From the NCBI GenBank assembly GCA_947631905.1, contig CANRND010000007.1:16077-80076 (forward strand): DNA of 64,000 nt, in the 5' to 3' direction. The notes below the pieces were generated by a model. That model worked only from the letters and a program-made list of their open reading frames with translations. It searched no databases and was not told the DNA's origin. Numbering within the stretch: position 1 is the stretch's first letter; the number at the start of each line of letters is the position of its first letter. This stretch comes from an uncultured Clostridia bacterium. Its GTDB lineage: Bacteria; Bacillota; Clostridia; Christensenellales; Borkfalkiaceae. The position numbers were made by a program, and so were the translations under genes. This document shows positions 32,553 through 44,838 of the stretch, one piece after another.

Positions 32553-35500
32553 TTAAGTAGCCTCAACCCACTCGCCCGTGATGACAATGTCACTCGTGTC
32601 ATAAAGCGTTGCACCGTTATAGGTGTACTTGATTTGCACATGTGCGCGCGGCGTATCGGCGGGTTCTACTCTTTCTTGTTGCGCGGAAATTACGCCCTCC
32701 GGAGGATATTCTCCTGTCGTAGTCTTTGTCCCGATTGCTCGTACAATATCGCCGAGAACCGCTCTTTCAGTAAAGGCCTCGAAAGAATACGTCAATTCGA
32801 GCGTCACTTGATCTGCGAATGCGCCGACGAGTTTCCCGCCCGAAAGCACCGCTTCCATCGCGTAATCGCAGTACGTTGTTCCACCGACATGGCCCACAAA
32901 GGGGATGTCACGACCTCCTTCAACTCTTTCATTGCTTTTCTCCGTCTTTGTGAGCGTCACGGTGAGGTTGCTCACCCAAAGGGCTTCGAGGGTCGTTTCC
33001 TTATGATCCGCACCGAGTTCATATTTGGCGCCGACATTTACCTTTGTCCACGAGCCGTCCTCTCTCTGCTCATACCAACCAACAAACGTGTAGCCTTTGG
33101 CGGTGGGTTCATACACGGTGTGATCTGTGCCATAGTCCACCGTAAGCTCATACGCGTTCTTTATGACGCCCTTGACTGTAAACGCAACGTCGCTCCGATA
33201 GACAATGCGATCGGGATCGTATTCCGCAACAAATGTTGCGCCGTCCAAATCGATCTCGGGGTTCTTCTGCCAATGTCCGTCGCGGGTTCCGAATGTAAAG
33301 TCGGGAACAGGATAATCATCGAGATCGAATACGGTCTTGTCGTCCGTCACGGTCTCGGTGGTATTGCCGAAGGTAATTTGCGCGCCGTACCACATATCAA
33401 CCTTATAGTACCAATCATCTTCCGCTTCGTCATAAAGCCAGTTGTTGCCGAGTTCCGTTTTTGAGCGGAAGGTGACTTCTAAGGGGCGTCCGTGCGCCAT
33501 TGTCCAAACAACGTAGTCTCCGGAAAGGGTCTCGCCGGGATCGACTTCCGCCCAACCCATGACCTGCGTGGGATCGGCGGGTGCATACTTTTCGGCGGAA
33601 ACGTCGGGATAGCCGAGCGCACTATACAGTGTATTTGCGGAATTGCCGTCGGCACCCGTGGAGGCGATGACTTCCTGCGTGCCGAGCGTCTCCTCTCCTT
33701 CTGTGCCGTGGTGCTTGAAAGTGACGGTCTGCCTCTGTCCTTCGAGGAAAGTGGCAAAACCGATGTAGTCCTCCGTACCCCAGCCCTGGGCAAACAGTTT
33801 CTCCGTCATGCCGCCGAAGCCGCTCGCCTTATCGTCGAGATTATCTTCTTTGATAATGTCATGCGTTTGATCGGTGACGCCGTCCTCCATCGATCCACCG
33901 GGATTGCGCCAATGAAGCGTAACCGTAGCGTCGATAATCGAAACGACCGAGGTGCTCGCGGTGATGTCATGAATATAGCCGTTTGTATTCTCTGCGATTG
34001 TGACATGAAGGTCACCGAGAACGCCCTTGACAAGCGCATCGCCGTTGAGCGTGAGATCCCACGAGGCGGGCTTTGTAATTTCTCCCTGTTCGTTCTTCTG
34101 CTCAGCTGTGAATGAGTATGCGCTAAGCACATCGGAAAGGCGTTTGCCAAAGTCAACCTTTACCGCCGTTGACGACGTGGAACCAGAACCGGAGCCAATC
34201 GCGGAACTGAGAGCGTTCGTAACCGTATCGCCGAAGTTGAGGATAAATCCGATATGGTCGAGGATATCCGCCGTGAAGCTGCTGAGCGGTGCGACACGGT
34301 AGAGCGTGATAGGCGTATCGTAATCTGTCCAACCAGAACTCCAATCTAATAAAGTGGCTGTTTTATAATAGCTCGTCTGCACGCGCTTCATGTAGACCAT
34401 GCCGCCCTTGATGGTGATATCCACCGTCGAACTGCCGTTGATCAGCGTAACCACCGCGCGCGAACCCTCATACGCGAGACGGATATTGATCCCAAGCTCG
34501 CCGTTTTCATCCACAGTGACCGAAATTGCAATGACGTTGATTGTGATGTCTGTCAATTTCAGTCCGCCGAGGTGGAGTTTGATCGTCGCTGTCCCGTCGA
34601 TATAGAAGTTGTTATTTACCACATAGTGGTGCGGGGTCTCCTCGCCCGAGATGATCTTATCCGTCTGTTCGCCCGCCTCGTTGACGCCGTGCGTGGCGCT
34701 CTTTGCAATGGCGAGAATGAGTTTCTCCGCGCCGAGGAAGCTCTGATATTCGCCGCTCGGAACATCGGGCGTTACGACATTGTAATCAATGGTACCTTGT
34801 AGCGAAGTGTTGAGTTTGCCCGTCTTATCATAGATGTTGAAAAGATCGAGGCTTGTAAAGTTGCCGTAATGATAGCCCTTTTCGTCCTCTGTATCGGCCT
34901 CTTTTTGAAGGGTCGCCGTGACGTTTTGAAGCCCCGCTATGCCGTAGAGTTTCTCAGAGTTGAGTTCAATGGAGAGTTCCTCCGCCGTGACCGTAAGCCC
35001 TTTCAGATAGTCTTTTATGAGCAACGGCTCTGCGGGCGTTTCGGGTTCCGCGGTATCTGCGGAGTCTGCGGGTTCCGTTGTGTCTGCGGGTTCTTCGGAC
35101 GTTTCTTTTGCGCCGAGAAGACCCGAAAGAAGCGGGGAAACAAGGTCGCCAAACGCTTTGAGCTGCGCCACGTTTTCGAGCGAGAGCCACTTTGAGATCA
35201 TGTAGTTGTTGAGGATCTCCACGTCGATGCCGAACATGGGAAGCGCCGAAGAGAGAATGGTGAGGATCTCGTCCGACGGCGCGTACAGCCGCACGGGATT
35301 GTAGCCCGCTACCGTCTCCGCAGTGGAATCTGCGGGGCCGAACTGCGAGAGGGTGACGTAGAAGTCGAGCATGTTGTCCGTTTTATATTTTACTTTGCCC
35401 GCTTCGTCCAAAACGGTATTGCCCTCTGCATCCTTCTCGGCGGCGCCGTCGAGGATAAACAGGTCGATATAGAGGCTGTTGTCCGCTTCGTGCGTCGCCT

Positions 35501-38500
35501 TAATATTGATGGAGGCGTGCGCGAACACATCGGTATCTACCCAGAGATTATTTCCGTCTACATCGAGATGGATGAGGTTGCTCTGGCCGCGGTGGGTCGA
35601 CATGGACGCTTCGATCGTGTACTTGGTCCCGAACTCCTCTCCCTCTGCGGGCGGATAGGCCTCCTTATCCGTCGAGGTGACTTTGCCGCTAAACGTGAGC
35701 GTAAGGTCTTTCGTATTGAGCAGGTCTACCGCAGAGCCGAGATAGCCGATGAACGCCTTAAATTCTTCCGTGCCGAGATAGGTGATCTCAGGCATTTCGG
35801 GGAACTCAACAATGTTCTTCCCCGTCTCGTCCTTACCGCTGTACGGTGCGTTTTTCAGATGGAGCATGCCGTCGAGTTTGAGCGCAGAATTTCCGAGAGA
35901 GCCGCTCAGTTCCACACCGAGGAAGCCGTTAGCGGACGGGAAGAAGAGCCGCGCAATGAGATCGCCGTATGTGGCGAGGATGTCCGTCTGCCTCGTTTGG
36001 AATGCGAGCGCTTTGACGATTTCCGTCCATACGGGCGCGGCAGGCTCGCCATCGCCCGAGGTCCCATTGAGCGTCTTCTCGAAATCTTCGGGTGCGGGAA
36101 GCGGATTTTTACTCTTGTCTACAAGCATATCCCCGACGATCGAGTACAGATCGCCGTAGACATCAAGGAGCGCCTCTTTCAGAGAGCCGAGTTCACTGAT
36201 GACGATCTCCGCGCCGAGCGCGCCGCATGCAAGCCGCACCGTTCCGTTGTCGTAGCCGAGGAACACTTCGAGCTTCACTTGCTTCTGCAAGTAGATGAAA
36301 GCATGCAGGCGGAACATTATCCCCTTTTCAAAGGAGAGTACGGCGTTTTCGATCTCCACGTCGATTTCAAAGTCATCATTCAATGTAAGTACGACGTCTC
36401 CGCTCAGTGCAAGAGCCTTATCCGTAAGGACCGTTGCAACATTTTCGAACAAGGGCGTGAGATCGAGGTATCCCTCGGTCGCCACGGAGAAATCGCTCCC
36501 GCTCTTTACCGTAATTTCCGCACCCAAAACCTTTGCGGTGATCCCCGTTTGGGTAATTTCCACTTCCACGTTCCCGAGTTTGAACTCCACCCCGAGCGCG
36601 CTCAGAAGTTCGTTGCCCGCAACGGTAAGTTGAAGAATATTTTCTTCGGATACTTCGCCTTCTTCGGATACATAGCTTCTTTGGACTTCTTGGAATACGG
36701 GAATAAGTGTTTTCAGATCGACGGAGAGCAGCTTTTCGATGAGCGCTTCCGCTTTCGTATCCCCGCTTGCTCCCACAAGAGAGGTGACAAGCGCGACCGC
36801 TTTCTTCGCGTCGAGAGACACTTTGAGGCTTTCCGCGGGGTTCCCGTCATATACCGTGAGATAGAGACCGTCTTCCGCGTACACGATCCCGATCTGTTTG
36901 AGCGCATCCTCGCCATATTTGAGCGCGAGCTGTGCGCCGGCTTTAAGGGGATCGATACCCAGAGCTACGGTTCCCGTGACGATGAGATCGCCCGCCGTGT
37001 AAGTGACGTCCGCGCTGAGATACCCGCTCTTGATCATCGTTGCAATGGTGCTTGCATAGTCGACGATGCCGATATAATTATCCGTGTTCGTCTCGAAAGA
37101 CGCACCCTGTTTGATTGTGATCACTGCGCCGAGCGCTTCGGCCGTCACGCTGTCGCTGTCTACCGCAAGCGTCACTTGCCCGAGTTTGAACTTCACGCCG
37201 AGGGCGTTCAAAAGTTCTGTACCTGCGATCGCAAGGGAGAGCGTATTCCCTTTTTCCGTGAGCGTGAATACCTTTTCAAAGTTCAGGGAGAGCAATGTTT
37301 CGATGAGGCCGGTTGCCTCGGTATCGACCGTGGGAATATTTACAAACTGCCCGATGAGAGCGATCGCCTTGTCCACATCCGCAGAGAATTTCATCCCGTC
37401 CGCTTCGAGATAGACAACGCCCGCGCCGTAGATGATATTGATGTCTTTGCTTGCTGTTCCGTAGGTAAGCGTGAGGTTACCCTGCACTTGAAGAGTTTTT
37501 TCGAGCGCGATTTGGAGATTTCCCGAGACGGATAAATCATCCGCGGTGTAGGAAACATCTGCGGACAAATACCCGCTCTTGATCATGTTTGCGACCGTGC
37601 TTGCGTAATCGATGATGTCTATGTAACCCGTAGTTTCTACGTCGAACGGTTTGCCTGCCTTTACCGTAATTACCGCGCCGAGCGCTTCGGCCGTCACGCT
37701 CTCGCTGTCTACCGCAAGCGTCACTTGCCCGAGTTTGAACTTTACGCCGAGGGCGTTCAAAAGTTCCGTTCCCGCAATGACAAGTAAAAGCGTATTCCCG
37801 TTCTCTTTGAGCGTAAATACCTTTTCAAAGTCCAAAGAAAGCAACGATTTGAGGAGGTCTTTCTCTTCACTGTTGCCCGTGGGAAACTGCCCGATGAGGG
37901 CGATCGCCTTGTTCACATCCGCAGAAAGTTTCATCCCGTCCACTTCGAGATAGACCGTGTTCTCGTCGTAGATAATATGGATATCTTTGCTTGCCGTCCC
38001 GTAAGTGAGCGTGAGGCTTCCCTGTACTTGAAGAGTTTCAAGCGCGATTTGGAGATTTCCCGTGACAGAAAGATTACTCGCGTTGTAAGTGACATCCGCG
38101 CTGAGATACCCGCTCTTGATCATGTTTGCGATCTTGCTTGCGTAATAGACTACATTGATATAGCCCGTGGTGTCTACGGTGAACGGTTTGCCAGCCTTTA
38201 CCGTAATTACCGCGCCGAGGGCTTCGGCTTTCACGCTCTCGCTGTCTACCGAGAGGGTGACTGTTTGAAGATCGAACTCCACCCCGAGCGCGTTCAAGAG
38301 TTCCGTTCCCGCGATCGCAAGGGAAAGAGTATCTCCCTTTTCCGTAAGCGTAAATACCTCTTCAAAGTTCAAAGAAAGCAACGATTTGAGGAGGTCTCTC
38401 TCTTCGCTGTTGCCTGCGGAAATATTTGCAAACTGCCCGATGAGGGCAATCGCCTTGTTCACATCCGCAGAGAGCTTCATTCCGCCCACTTCGACATAGA

Positions 38501-41500
38501 CCGTATTCTCGCAGTAGATAATATGGATATCTTGGCTTGCCGTTCCGTAAGTGAGCGTGAGACCACCCTGTACTTGAAGAGTTTCGAGCGCGATTTGGAG
38601 ATTTCCAGAGACGGAGAGATCGCCCGCCGTGTAGGTGACCTCTGCGGACAAATACCCGCTCTTGATCATGGTTGCGATTGTGTTCGCGTAGTCCATGATG
38701 TCAATGTAATGATCCGTGTCCGTCTCGAAAGGCGCACCCTGTTTGATTGTGATCGTTGCGCCGAGGGCTTCGGCTTTCACGCTTTCGCTGTTTACCGAGA
38801 GGGTGACTGTTTGAAGCTCAAACTCCACGCCGAGCGCGTTCAAGAGTTCCGTCCCTGCGATCGCAAGGGAAAGCGTATCTCCTTTCTCCGTGAGCGTGAA
38901 TACTTCTTCAAAGTCCAGAGAAAGCAATCCTTCGATGAGATCGGTTGCCTCGGTATCGCCTGCGGGAATATTTACAAACTGCCCGATGAGGGCGATCGCC
39001 TTGTTCACATCCGCAGAGAGCTTCATCCCGCCTACTTCGAGATAGACCGTATTCTCGCCATAGATGATGTTGATGTCTTGTTTCGCGCTTCCATATTCCA
39101 GCGTGAGCGAGGCTTTCACTTTGAGCGTTTCAAGCGCAATTTGGAGATTTCCCGACACGGAGAGATCACCCGCCGTGTAGGAAACATCCGCGGACAAATA
39201 CCCGCTCTTGATCATCGTTGCAATGGTGCTTGCATAATCGACGATGCCGATATAGCCCGCGGTTTCTACGGTGAACTCCGCGCCCGCCTTTACCGTAATC
39301 ACCGCGCCGAGCGCCTCGGCTTTCACGCTCTCGCTATCTACCGACAGGGTAACTGTTTTAAGATCAAACTCCACGCCGAGGGCGCTTAAAAGTTCCGTTC
39401 CCGCGATCGCAAGCGAAAGCGTATCCCCTTTCTCCGTGAGCGTGAATACTTCTTTAAAATCCAACGAGAGCAATGCTTCGATGAGATCGGTTGCCTCGGT
39501 ATCGCCCGCGGGAATATTTACAAACTGCCCGATGAGCGCCACAGCCTCATTGATATTGGCGGAGAGTTTCATGCCGCCTAATTCGAGATACACAACGCCC
39601 GCGCCATAGACGATGCTGATGTCTTGGCTCGCGCTTCCATATTTCAGCGTGAGCGCGGCTTTTACCGCGAGGGAATTGAGTGCAAGCTCTATCTTGCCCG
39701 ACACAGAGAGATTGCCTGCATTGTAGGAGACGTCTGCGCTGAGATACCCGCTCTTGATCATCGTTGCAATGGTGCTTGCGTAGTCTACGATGTCGATATA
39801 ATGATCCGTGTCCGTCTCGAAAGGCGCACCTTGTTTGATTGTGATCGTTGCGCCGAGGGCTTGCGCCGTCACGCTGTCGCCGTTTATGGAGAGAGTAATG
39901 GTGTCGAGTTCGAACTCCACGCCGAGCGCGTTTAAGAGTTCCGTCCCTGCGATCGCAAGGGAAAGCGTATCTCCTTTCTCCGTGAGCGTGAATACTTCTT
40001 CAAAGTCCAGAGAAAGCAATTCTTCGATGAGATCGGTTGCCGCGGTATCACCTGCGGGAATATTTACAAACGGCCCGATGAGGGCAATCGCCTCGTTGAT
40101 ATTGGCAGAAATCTTCATCCCGCCCACTTCGAGATAGACCGTATTCTCGCCGTAGATGATGTTGATGTCTTGTTTCGCGCTTCCATATTTCAGCGTGAGC
40201 GCGGCTTTCACCGCGAGGGAATTGAGTGCAAGCTCTATCTTGCCCGACACGGAGAGATCGCCTGCCGTGTAGGAAACCTCTGCGGACAAATACCCTCTCT
40301 TGATCATCGTTGCGATCGTGCTTGCGTAATCGATGATGTCGATATAGCCCGCGGTCTCTACGGTGAACGGGCTGCCCGCCTTTACCGTAATTACCGCCCC
40401 GAGCGCTTCGGCTTTCACGCTCTCGCTGTCTACCGAGAGGGTGACAGTTTGAAGATCAAACTCCACCCCGAGCGCATTCAACAGTTCCGTACCTTTGAGC
40501 AAGACTGTGAGCGTATCGTTTTCTTCACCGAGGGTGATTACCGAACCGAAATCGAGCGCAAGCACCTTGTTGATGAGCGCTTTTGCGTCGAGGTCGCTCT
40601 CCGCGCCCGTCAGCGAGGAGACAAGCGCGGCCGCCTCGTTGACGCCTGCTTTGATCCGCAATCCCTCTACGTCCAGATAGACAGAGCCACCCTCGTAGAT
40701 CACGGAGAGCGTCTTCTCTGCATTTTGATAGCCGAGAACGATCTCCCCTACCGCCGTTTGCGAAGCGAGATTGAGCATGATTTCGCCCGCCGCCGTAAAG
40801 CCGCCCCCCGCATAGGAGACGGAAATCAAAAGATTTTCATGGGAGAAGAGGTCTATGAGCGTCTGCACATAGGGAAGGACCGATGTGTAGCCGTCCGTAT
40901 CGAGCGTAACGTCTGTTCCCGCCGTGAGATCGATCTCCGCGCCGAGAGCGGTTGCGGATAGGCCGTCCCCTACCGCGATCTTCACGTCGCCGAGGGCGAA
41001 ATTTACCCCGAACGCCGAGAGCAATTCGCTCCCCTTGACGGCAAGGAGGAGCCCGTTCTCTTCCGAAGAGGAGAAGAGCGCGGCAAACTCATCCGAAAGC
41101 AGGGTGTTGATCAGCGCGCCGAGATCGAACCCCGAGAGCGCGCCCTCATCGGGCAATTCGGGCAATGCGACATATTGTTCAAGAAGCGCAATGTCTTCCT
41201 CCAAAGTTGCCTGCACCTTAACGCCGTCGAGATCGAGATAGAACGTGCCGTCCGTAAAGGAGAGGCCGACCGTTTTGGAAAGTTCAACGCCGTCCAAAGA
41301 GACGTCCACCTGCAACCGGCCCGCAAGGGCAAGCTCTTTGATCCTCAGATCGAACCCGCCCGAAAGCGCGATCCCCTCGCCCATGTAGGAAATATCCGCA
41401 TGCAGAACGTCCGAAGAAAAGAGTCCGATGAGTTTGTTCACATAGGGCATGAGCGGGACATATTCCGTCTTTTGGGAAGCGCCGAGCGCGGGAAGATGAT

Positions 41501-42749
41501 CGCTGCCGAAGCCCAACTGCGCGCCGATCGAAAGGGTATCGCCGAGCGACACGGTTGCGGTAACTTTCTCGACCGAAATTTCGTTATTTTCTCCGATGGA
41601 GAAGTAGAAGTCAACGGGGATATTCAGCCCGAGAAGAGGCAGCACGGAATGGAGTTCCGCCTTGCCGTCCGCCAGCGTAAAATCGCCGCTCCCGAGCGCA
41701 GAGAGAAGATCGTCCCCCTCTTCCGCCTGCACGTCCGGCTCCGCCTCCTGCGTCAAATCTTTGACGAGCGAAATCAGCTCGTCTAATTTGACCGCAAATT
41801 TCAAACCGCCGTAGTTGAGATAGGCGTTGCCCTCTTCCACCCAGAGCGAAAGCGGGCCGAGCTTGACCTTAGCAGCGAGTTTCGTCGGATCGAATGCGGC
41901 AAAGTCCGTTTGGCTCAGGTCGAGATCGACGGTCCCGCGGTAGGGCGTGTCGCCGACCGTGAGGTCGAGGTCGAGAACGGTCGGCTCGGTAAGCACGCTC
42001 CCGAAGCCTTCCGCAAGGCAATCGAGCGCCGTGATCTCTTTCACGACGGGCGCGTTGTTCGCTTCTCCCTCGGCGTATTGGTAGAAATACTCCTCGTATG
42101 CGTCCGAATGCGCCTTTTCGGTGTTATATTCATATCTTGTGGTGGATGTGGATACGCAGGGCGCCGCGATGGGGCCGTACTTTGCCGAATATTTTTCCTC
42201 AATATCCGTTTGGAATACCTGCCAGTTCTCGTCGAAAGTAAAGGTAACGGAGATGGCGTTGAACTCGGGAGGCGTGGTGAGGCCGCCCGTGAAGATCATT
42301 TGATTGATGTAATAGGCGGTGGCGCCCTTTGTGGTGAGAACGCCGTCCACCTCTTCCTGCCACGTTTCGGGCTTCAACTCGTAGGTGATCTTGAATTTGC
42401 CGTCCTCCGTGGGCGTGACGGGGCTTGTACTTGCCACCGTGTCCTCTTCGATGACGTACACGCTGAGTTCGTAGGCGGGCAAGCCGTTTGTGGCTTTGAA
42501 CCCGTGTTCGCCGCCGATCGTCATGATGTTGTAGGGCGCGCCCGTCTTCCATTCGGTATCCAGGCCGTTGTAGTTTTTGGAGGCGGGTTTGCGCCAAATC
42601 ACCCTGTCTTTTTCTTTGAGATAGCAAAACTGGCTCGCGCCCTTGATGAGCGAACTCTCCGTGAGGTCGGCGGAGATGAGGACGCCGTTCTCATACTGCT
42701 TGTATGTAGTGACGGACTGTTGGATGACCGTATCTACGGTGCCGTGCAT
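32553..42749 (-). pseudogene. Giant repetitive surface protein, main part (3,398 residues), downstream of an in-frame stop
   Basis: This ORF lacks a Shine-Dalgarno and signal sequence, and is in the same frame as the 109-codon ORF just upstream, separated only by TAA at 42770-42768 and six codons. It is best read as the body of one 3,515-codon gene. Layout: about 250 residues of N-terminal domain, then about nine repeats of 182 residues each (marked by AGTELLNALGVEFELQTVTL and DYASTIATMIKSGYLSADVS), a long beta-rich region, and near the C terminus an InlB-type B-repeat (YTFVGWYEQREDGSWTKV). The family is not recognised; the repeat pattern suggests an extended cell-surface adhesin or fibre. 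No sortase signal is present at the C terminus. Confidence 0.75.
36900..40960 (-). repeat. Tandem array of 546-bp (182-residue) coding repeats
   Basis: The same point in the repeat (codons for LGVEF) falls near 37189, 37738, 38275, 38821, 39367, 39913 and 40459: steps of 549, 537, 546, 546, 546 and 546 bp. Seven copies are very similar; flanking copies are more diverged. The boundaries given are approximate. Confidence 0.85.
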
Positions 42750-42767
42750 CTCGGCATACCAGAGAGA

Positions 42768-43097
42768 TTATTGGGAAAATTTCCAGTTCAGGCGGGCAAA
42801 GACGTCCACGGGGGAATAGTCGCCCGTGAGGGAATACACCTCCCCTTCCGCCACGGCAACGGACGGAGAACCGTAGTTGAGGTCGACGGTATTCCGCTGG
42901 GTCTCTTTGAAAAACGCCGACCCGACGCCGTAGATCCCCAATACCAGCACAAGCGCCGAACAGAGGGTTACGACCGCTTTCGACGTGCGGGACATTCTCC
43001 TTTTGGCGTGCAGATGCAGGCCGTCCTTTTTATTTTTTACGGCGCGCGGACGGCGCTTATTTTTGATCTCATGCATTCCGTTTTCGGCTTTTTTCAT
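42768..43097 (-). pseudogene. N-terminal fragment of the giant repetitive surface protein
   Basis: 109 codons with a strong Shine-Dalgarno (GGAAAGGAG), ending at TAA 42770-42768. It is very basic at the start (HEIKNKRRPRAVKNKKDG), then has a hydrophobic segment (KAVVTLCSALVLVLGIYGVG) that would be a signal anchor, then SVAVAEGEVYSLTGDYSPVD. It stops in FARLNWKFSQ, and the frame then continues SLWYAEMHGTVDTV into the large ORF without any shift. So a single nonsense codon separates the export signal from the body. It could be a true mutation, a sequencing error or a recoded stop. Confidence 0.8.
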
Positions 43098-43175
43098 ATT
43101 TTTTTTCTCCTTTCCCGCGCGGCGAAAAGCTCCGTCACTCCGAGAAATTACATTATCATAAAAGTTTATGACAAT

Positions 43176-43204
43176 ATTCTATCAGATTTATGACGGGATG
43201 TCAA
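43176..43204 (-). promoter_or_regulatory. Sigma-A promoter of the giant repeat-protein gene
   Basis: Minus strand TTGACA (43204-43199), 17 nt, TAGAAT (43181-43176). +1 is near 43169, with a leader of about 72 nt. An imperfect palindrome, ATTATCATAAA/TTTATGACAAT (43152-43175), covers +1 and could be an operator. Confidence 0.8.
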
Positions 43205-43308
43205 CAGAATCTTGAAAATTTTACCGGAAAATACTACAAAAAAATTTAAATTCCTGCAACAGAAAAGGCTCCCCCGCTCACGGGGAAGCAAAGGCGGGCA
43301 ATATAGAA

Positions 43309-43343
43309 TGTCGCGGGCAGGCGCATATAGCGCCCGCCCGCGA
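43309..43343. other. GC-rich hairpin between the MATE and giant genes
   Basis: GTCGCGGGC...GCCCGCGAC with an inner GGCGC/GCGCC pair. It lies just past the MATE stop on the minus strand; no U-tract follows, so termination is uncertain. I see nothing else in 43205-43368. Confidence 0.5.
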
Positions 43344-43368
43344 CTATTATAAACTGTATATTTTCCCT

Positions 43369-44772
43369 TTATGCCGCAAGAGGGAGCGGAGCCGAAACGC
43401 GGGGAGAAAACTTTTTGCGCATGACCCCCGCGAGCATGACAAACGAGACCGCCGCCGTGAGGGCTTCGGCAATGGGAAACGCCCACCAGACGAGTTCGGC
43501 CGCGTCCGGCGCGAGGGTAAACAGCCAGACGGCGGGAAAGACGAACACCGCGAGCCGCAGGCAGGAGATAAGCAGAGGAAAGAACGCATACCCGAGCGCC
43601 TGCAACACGCCCTGCACGGCGATACTCAATGCCATAAAGACATATCCGATACTTGCGATCCGCACGGCGAGCGCGACGGTGCGGATGAGCGCTTCGCCGC
43701 CCTCCCCGCTCGCCATGCCGAAGAGGTGCGCGAGCGGCGACGCCAAACTTTCGAAGAGCGCCGTAATGACCGCCGCCGCGGCGACCGTGAACAGGATCCC
43801 CCACTTGATACATGCGCGGGAGCGGGCTTCGTCCCCCATGCCGAAGTTGTAGGAAAGCACGGAGATGATGGTGTTGGAAAGCCCGAAACAGGCGAACAGC
43901 GCGAACTGCATGATCTTATAATATACGCCGAAACTCCCTTGAAGAAGAGAGGCGTTTTCCGCCGTGCCGAGAATGAGATTTACGCCGAGCATCATCACCG
44001 AGAGCATGCCTTGCATGAGCGCCGCCGAAAGCCCGATGTGATAAATTTCCTTGATGATCTTCCCGCTCGGAACGAGCGCTTTCAGACGGTTGCCAAGCTC
44101 TTTGTTGGCCAAATAATGGAAGAGCATGGCGACAGCAAGAGACAAGATCTGCCCGATGACCGTTGCCCACGCCGCGCCCGCAACGCCCATGCGGAGAGGG
44201 TAAATGAACACATAGTCGAGCAAAATATTCGCCGCCGCGCCCGAAATTTGGGAGACCGTGGAAAACATCGTCTTGCCCGTACTCTGTAAAAAGCGTTCGT
44301 AGATCGTAAAGCCGATCGCGCCGAACGAGAAACAGCAGCAGATCGTGAGATATTCCGCCCCCATTTCGGCGACCCGTTCATTCCCCCGCGCCTGCATGGC
44401 GATAAACGGCTTTGCGCCGAACAGCCCGAAAAGAAGAAAGACGAGATAGATGACAAGCCCCAAAAAGATGCCGTTTCCCACCGTTCTGTCCGCCTTTTCG
44501 CGGTCGTTTTCGCCGAGGGACTTGGAGAGCAACGCGTTCAGCCCGACGCCCGTTCCCACGCCGACGGCAATGATCAAAAGCTGGATGGGAAAGGCATAGG
44601 TGAGCGCGAGATTGCCCAAAGCGCCCTCTTCGCCCATGTTGATGACGAACGCTGTGTCCACGATGTTATAGACGGCTTGCAGGATCATGGAGACGATCAT
44701 GGGAAGCCCCATCCCGAGGATGAGTCTGCCGACAGGCGCCGACGACATCTTGTTTTGTTTGATTTCTTTCAT
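43369..44772 (-). CDS. MATE-family multidrug/sodium exporter
   Basis: 467 residues from ATG 44772 (GAGGT upstream). Twelve predicted TM helices in two similar halves. The N terminus PVGRLILGMGLPMIVSMILQ and the LYNIVDTAFV-type segment (AVYNIVDTAFVINMGEEGAL) are typical of the MATE/NorM-DinF superfamily, which exports cationic drugs or metabolites with Na+ or H+. The reading frame is open 44 codons further upstream, and an in-frame ATG at 44841 starts a 23-codon leader that runs through a terminator into this gene. The substrate is unknown. Confidence 0.93.
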   Translation of the reverse strand: MKEIKQNKMSSAPVGRLILGMGLPMIVSMILQAVYNIVDTAFVINMGEEGALGNLALTYAFPIQLLIIAVGVGTGVGLNALLSKSLGENDREKADRTVGNGIFLGLVIYLVFLLFGLFGAKPFIAMQARGNERVAEMGAEYLTICCCFSFGAIGFTIYERFLQSTGKTMFSTVSQISGAAANILLDYVFIYPLRMGVAGAAWATVIGQILSLAVAMLFHYLANKELGNRLKALVPSGKIIKEIYHIGLSAALMQGMLSVMMLGVNLILGTAENASLLQGSFGVYYKIMQFALFACFGLSNTIISVLSYNFGMGDEARSRACIKWGILFTVAAAAVITALFESLASPLAHLFGMASGEGGEALIRTVALAVRIASIGYVFMALSIAVQGVLQALGYAFFPLLISCLRLAVFVFPAVWLFTLAPDAAELVWWAFPIAEALTAAVSFVMLAGVMRKKFSPRVSAPLPLAA

Positions 44773-44795
44773 AATATACCTCTTTTTGCACAAAA

Positions 44796-44829
44796 AAAGG
44801 GCGCAAACCCAACTGGATTTACGCCCTTT
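44796..44829 (-). terminator. Intrinsic terminator inside the MATE 5' leader (candidate attenuator)
   Basis: Minus-strand stem AAAGGGCGTAAATCC/GGGTTTGCGCCCTTT with loop AGTT and a following T7. It lies between the promoter's +1 (about 44844) and the MATE Shine-Dalgarno, so it would stop transcription before the gene unless overridden. Confidence 0.85.
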
Positions 44830-44838
44830 CAAGCTACG

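Noticed and set aside
35490-41786. Long plus-strand ORFs (681, 470, 263 codons) opposite the 182-residue repeats
   Set aside because: They repeat with the same 546-bp period as the real gene and have no independent coding signals.
42768-43097. Stand-alone 109-residue membrane protein
   Set aside because: The following giant ORF is in the same frame and lacks its own start signals, so the ORF is better seen as the N terminus of that gene.
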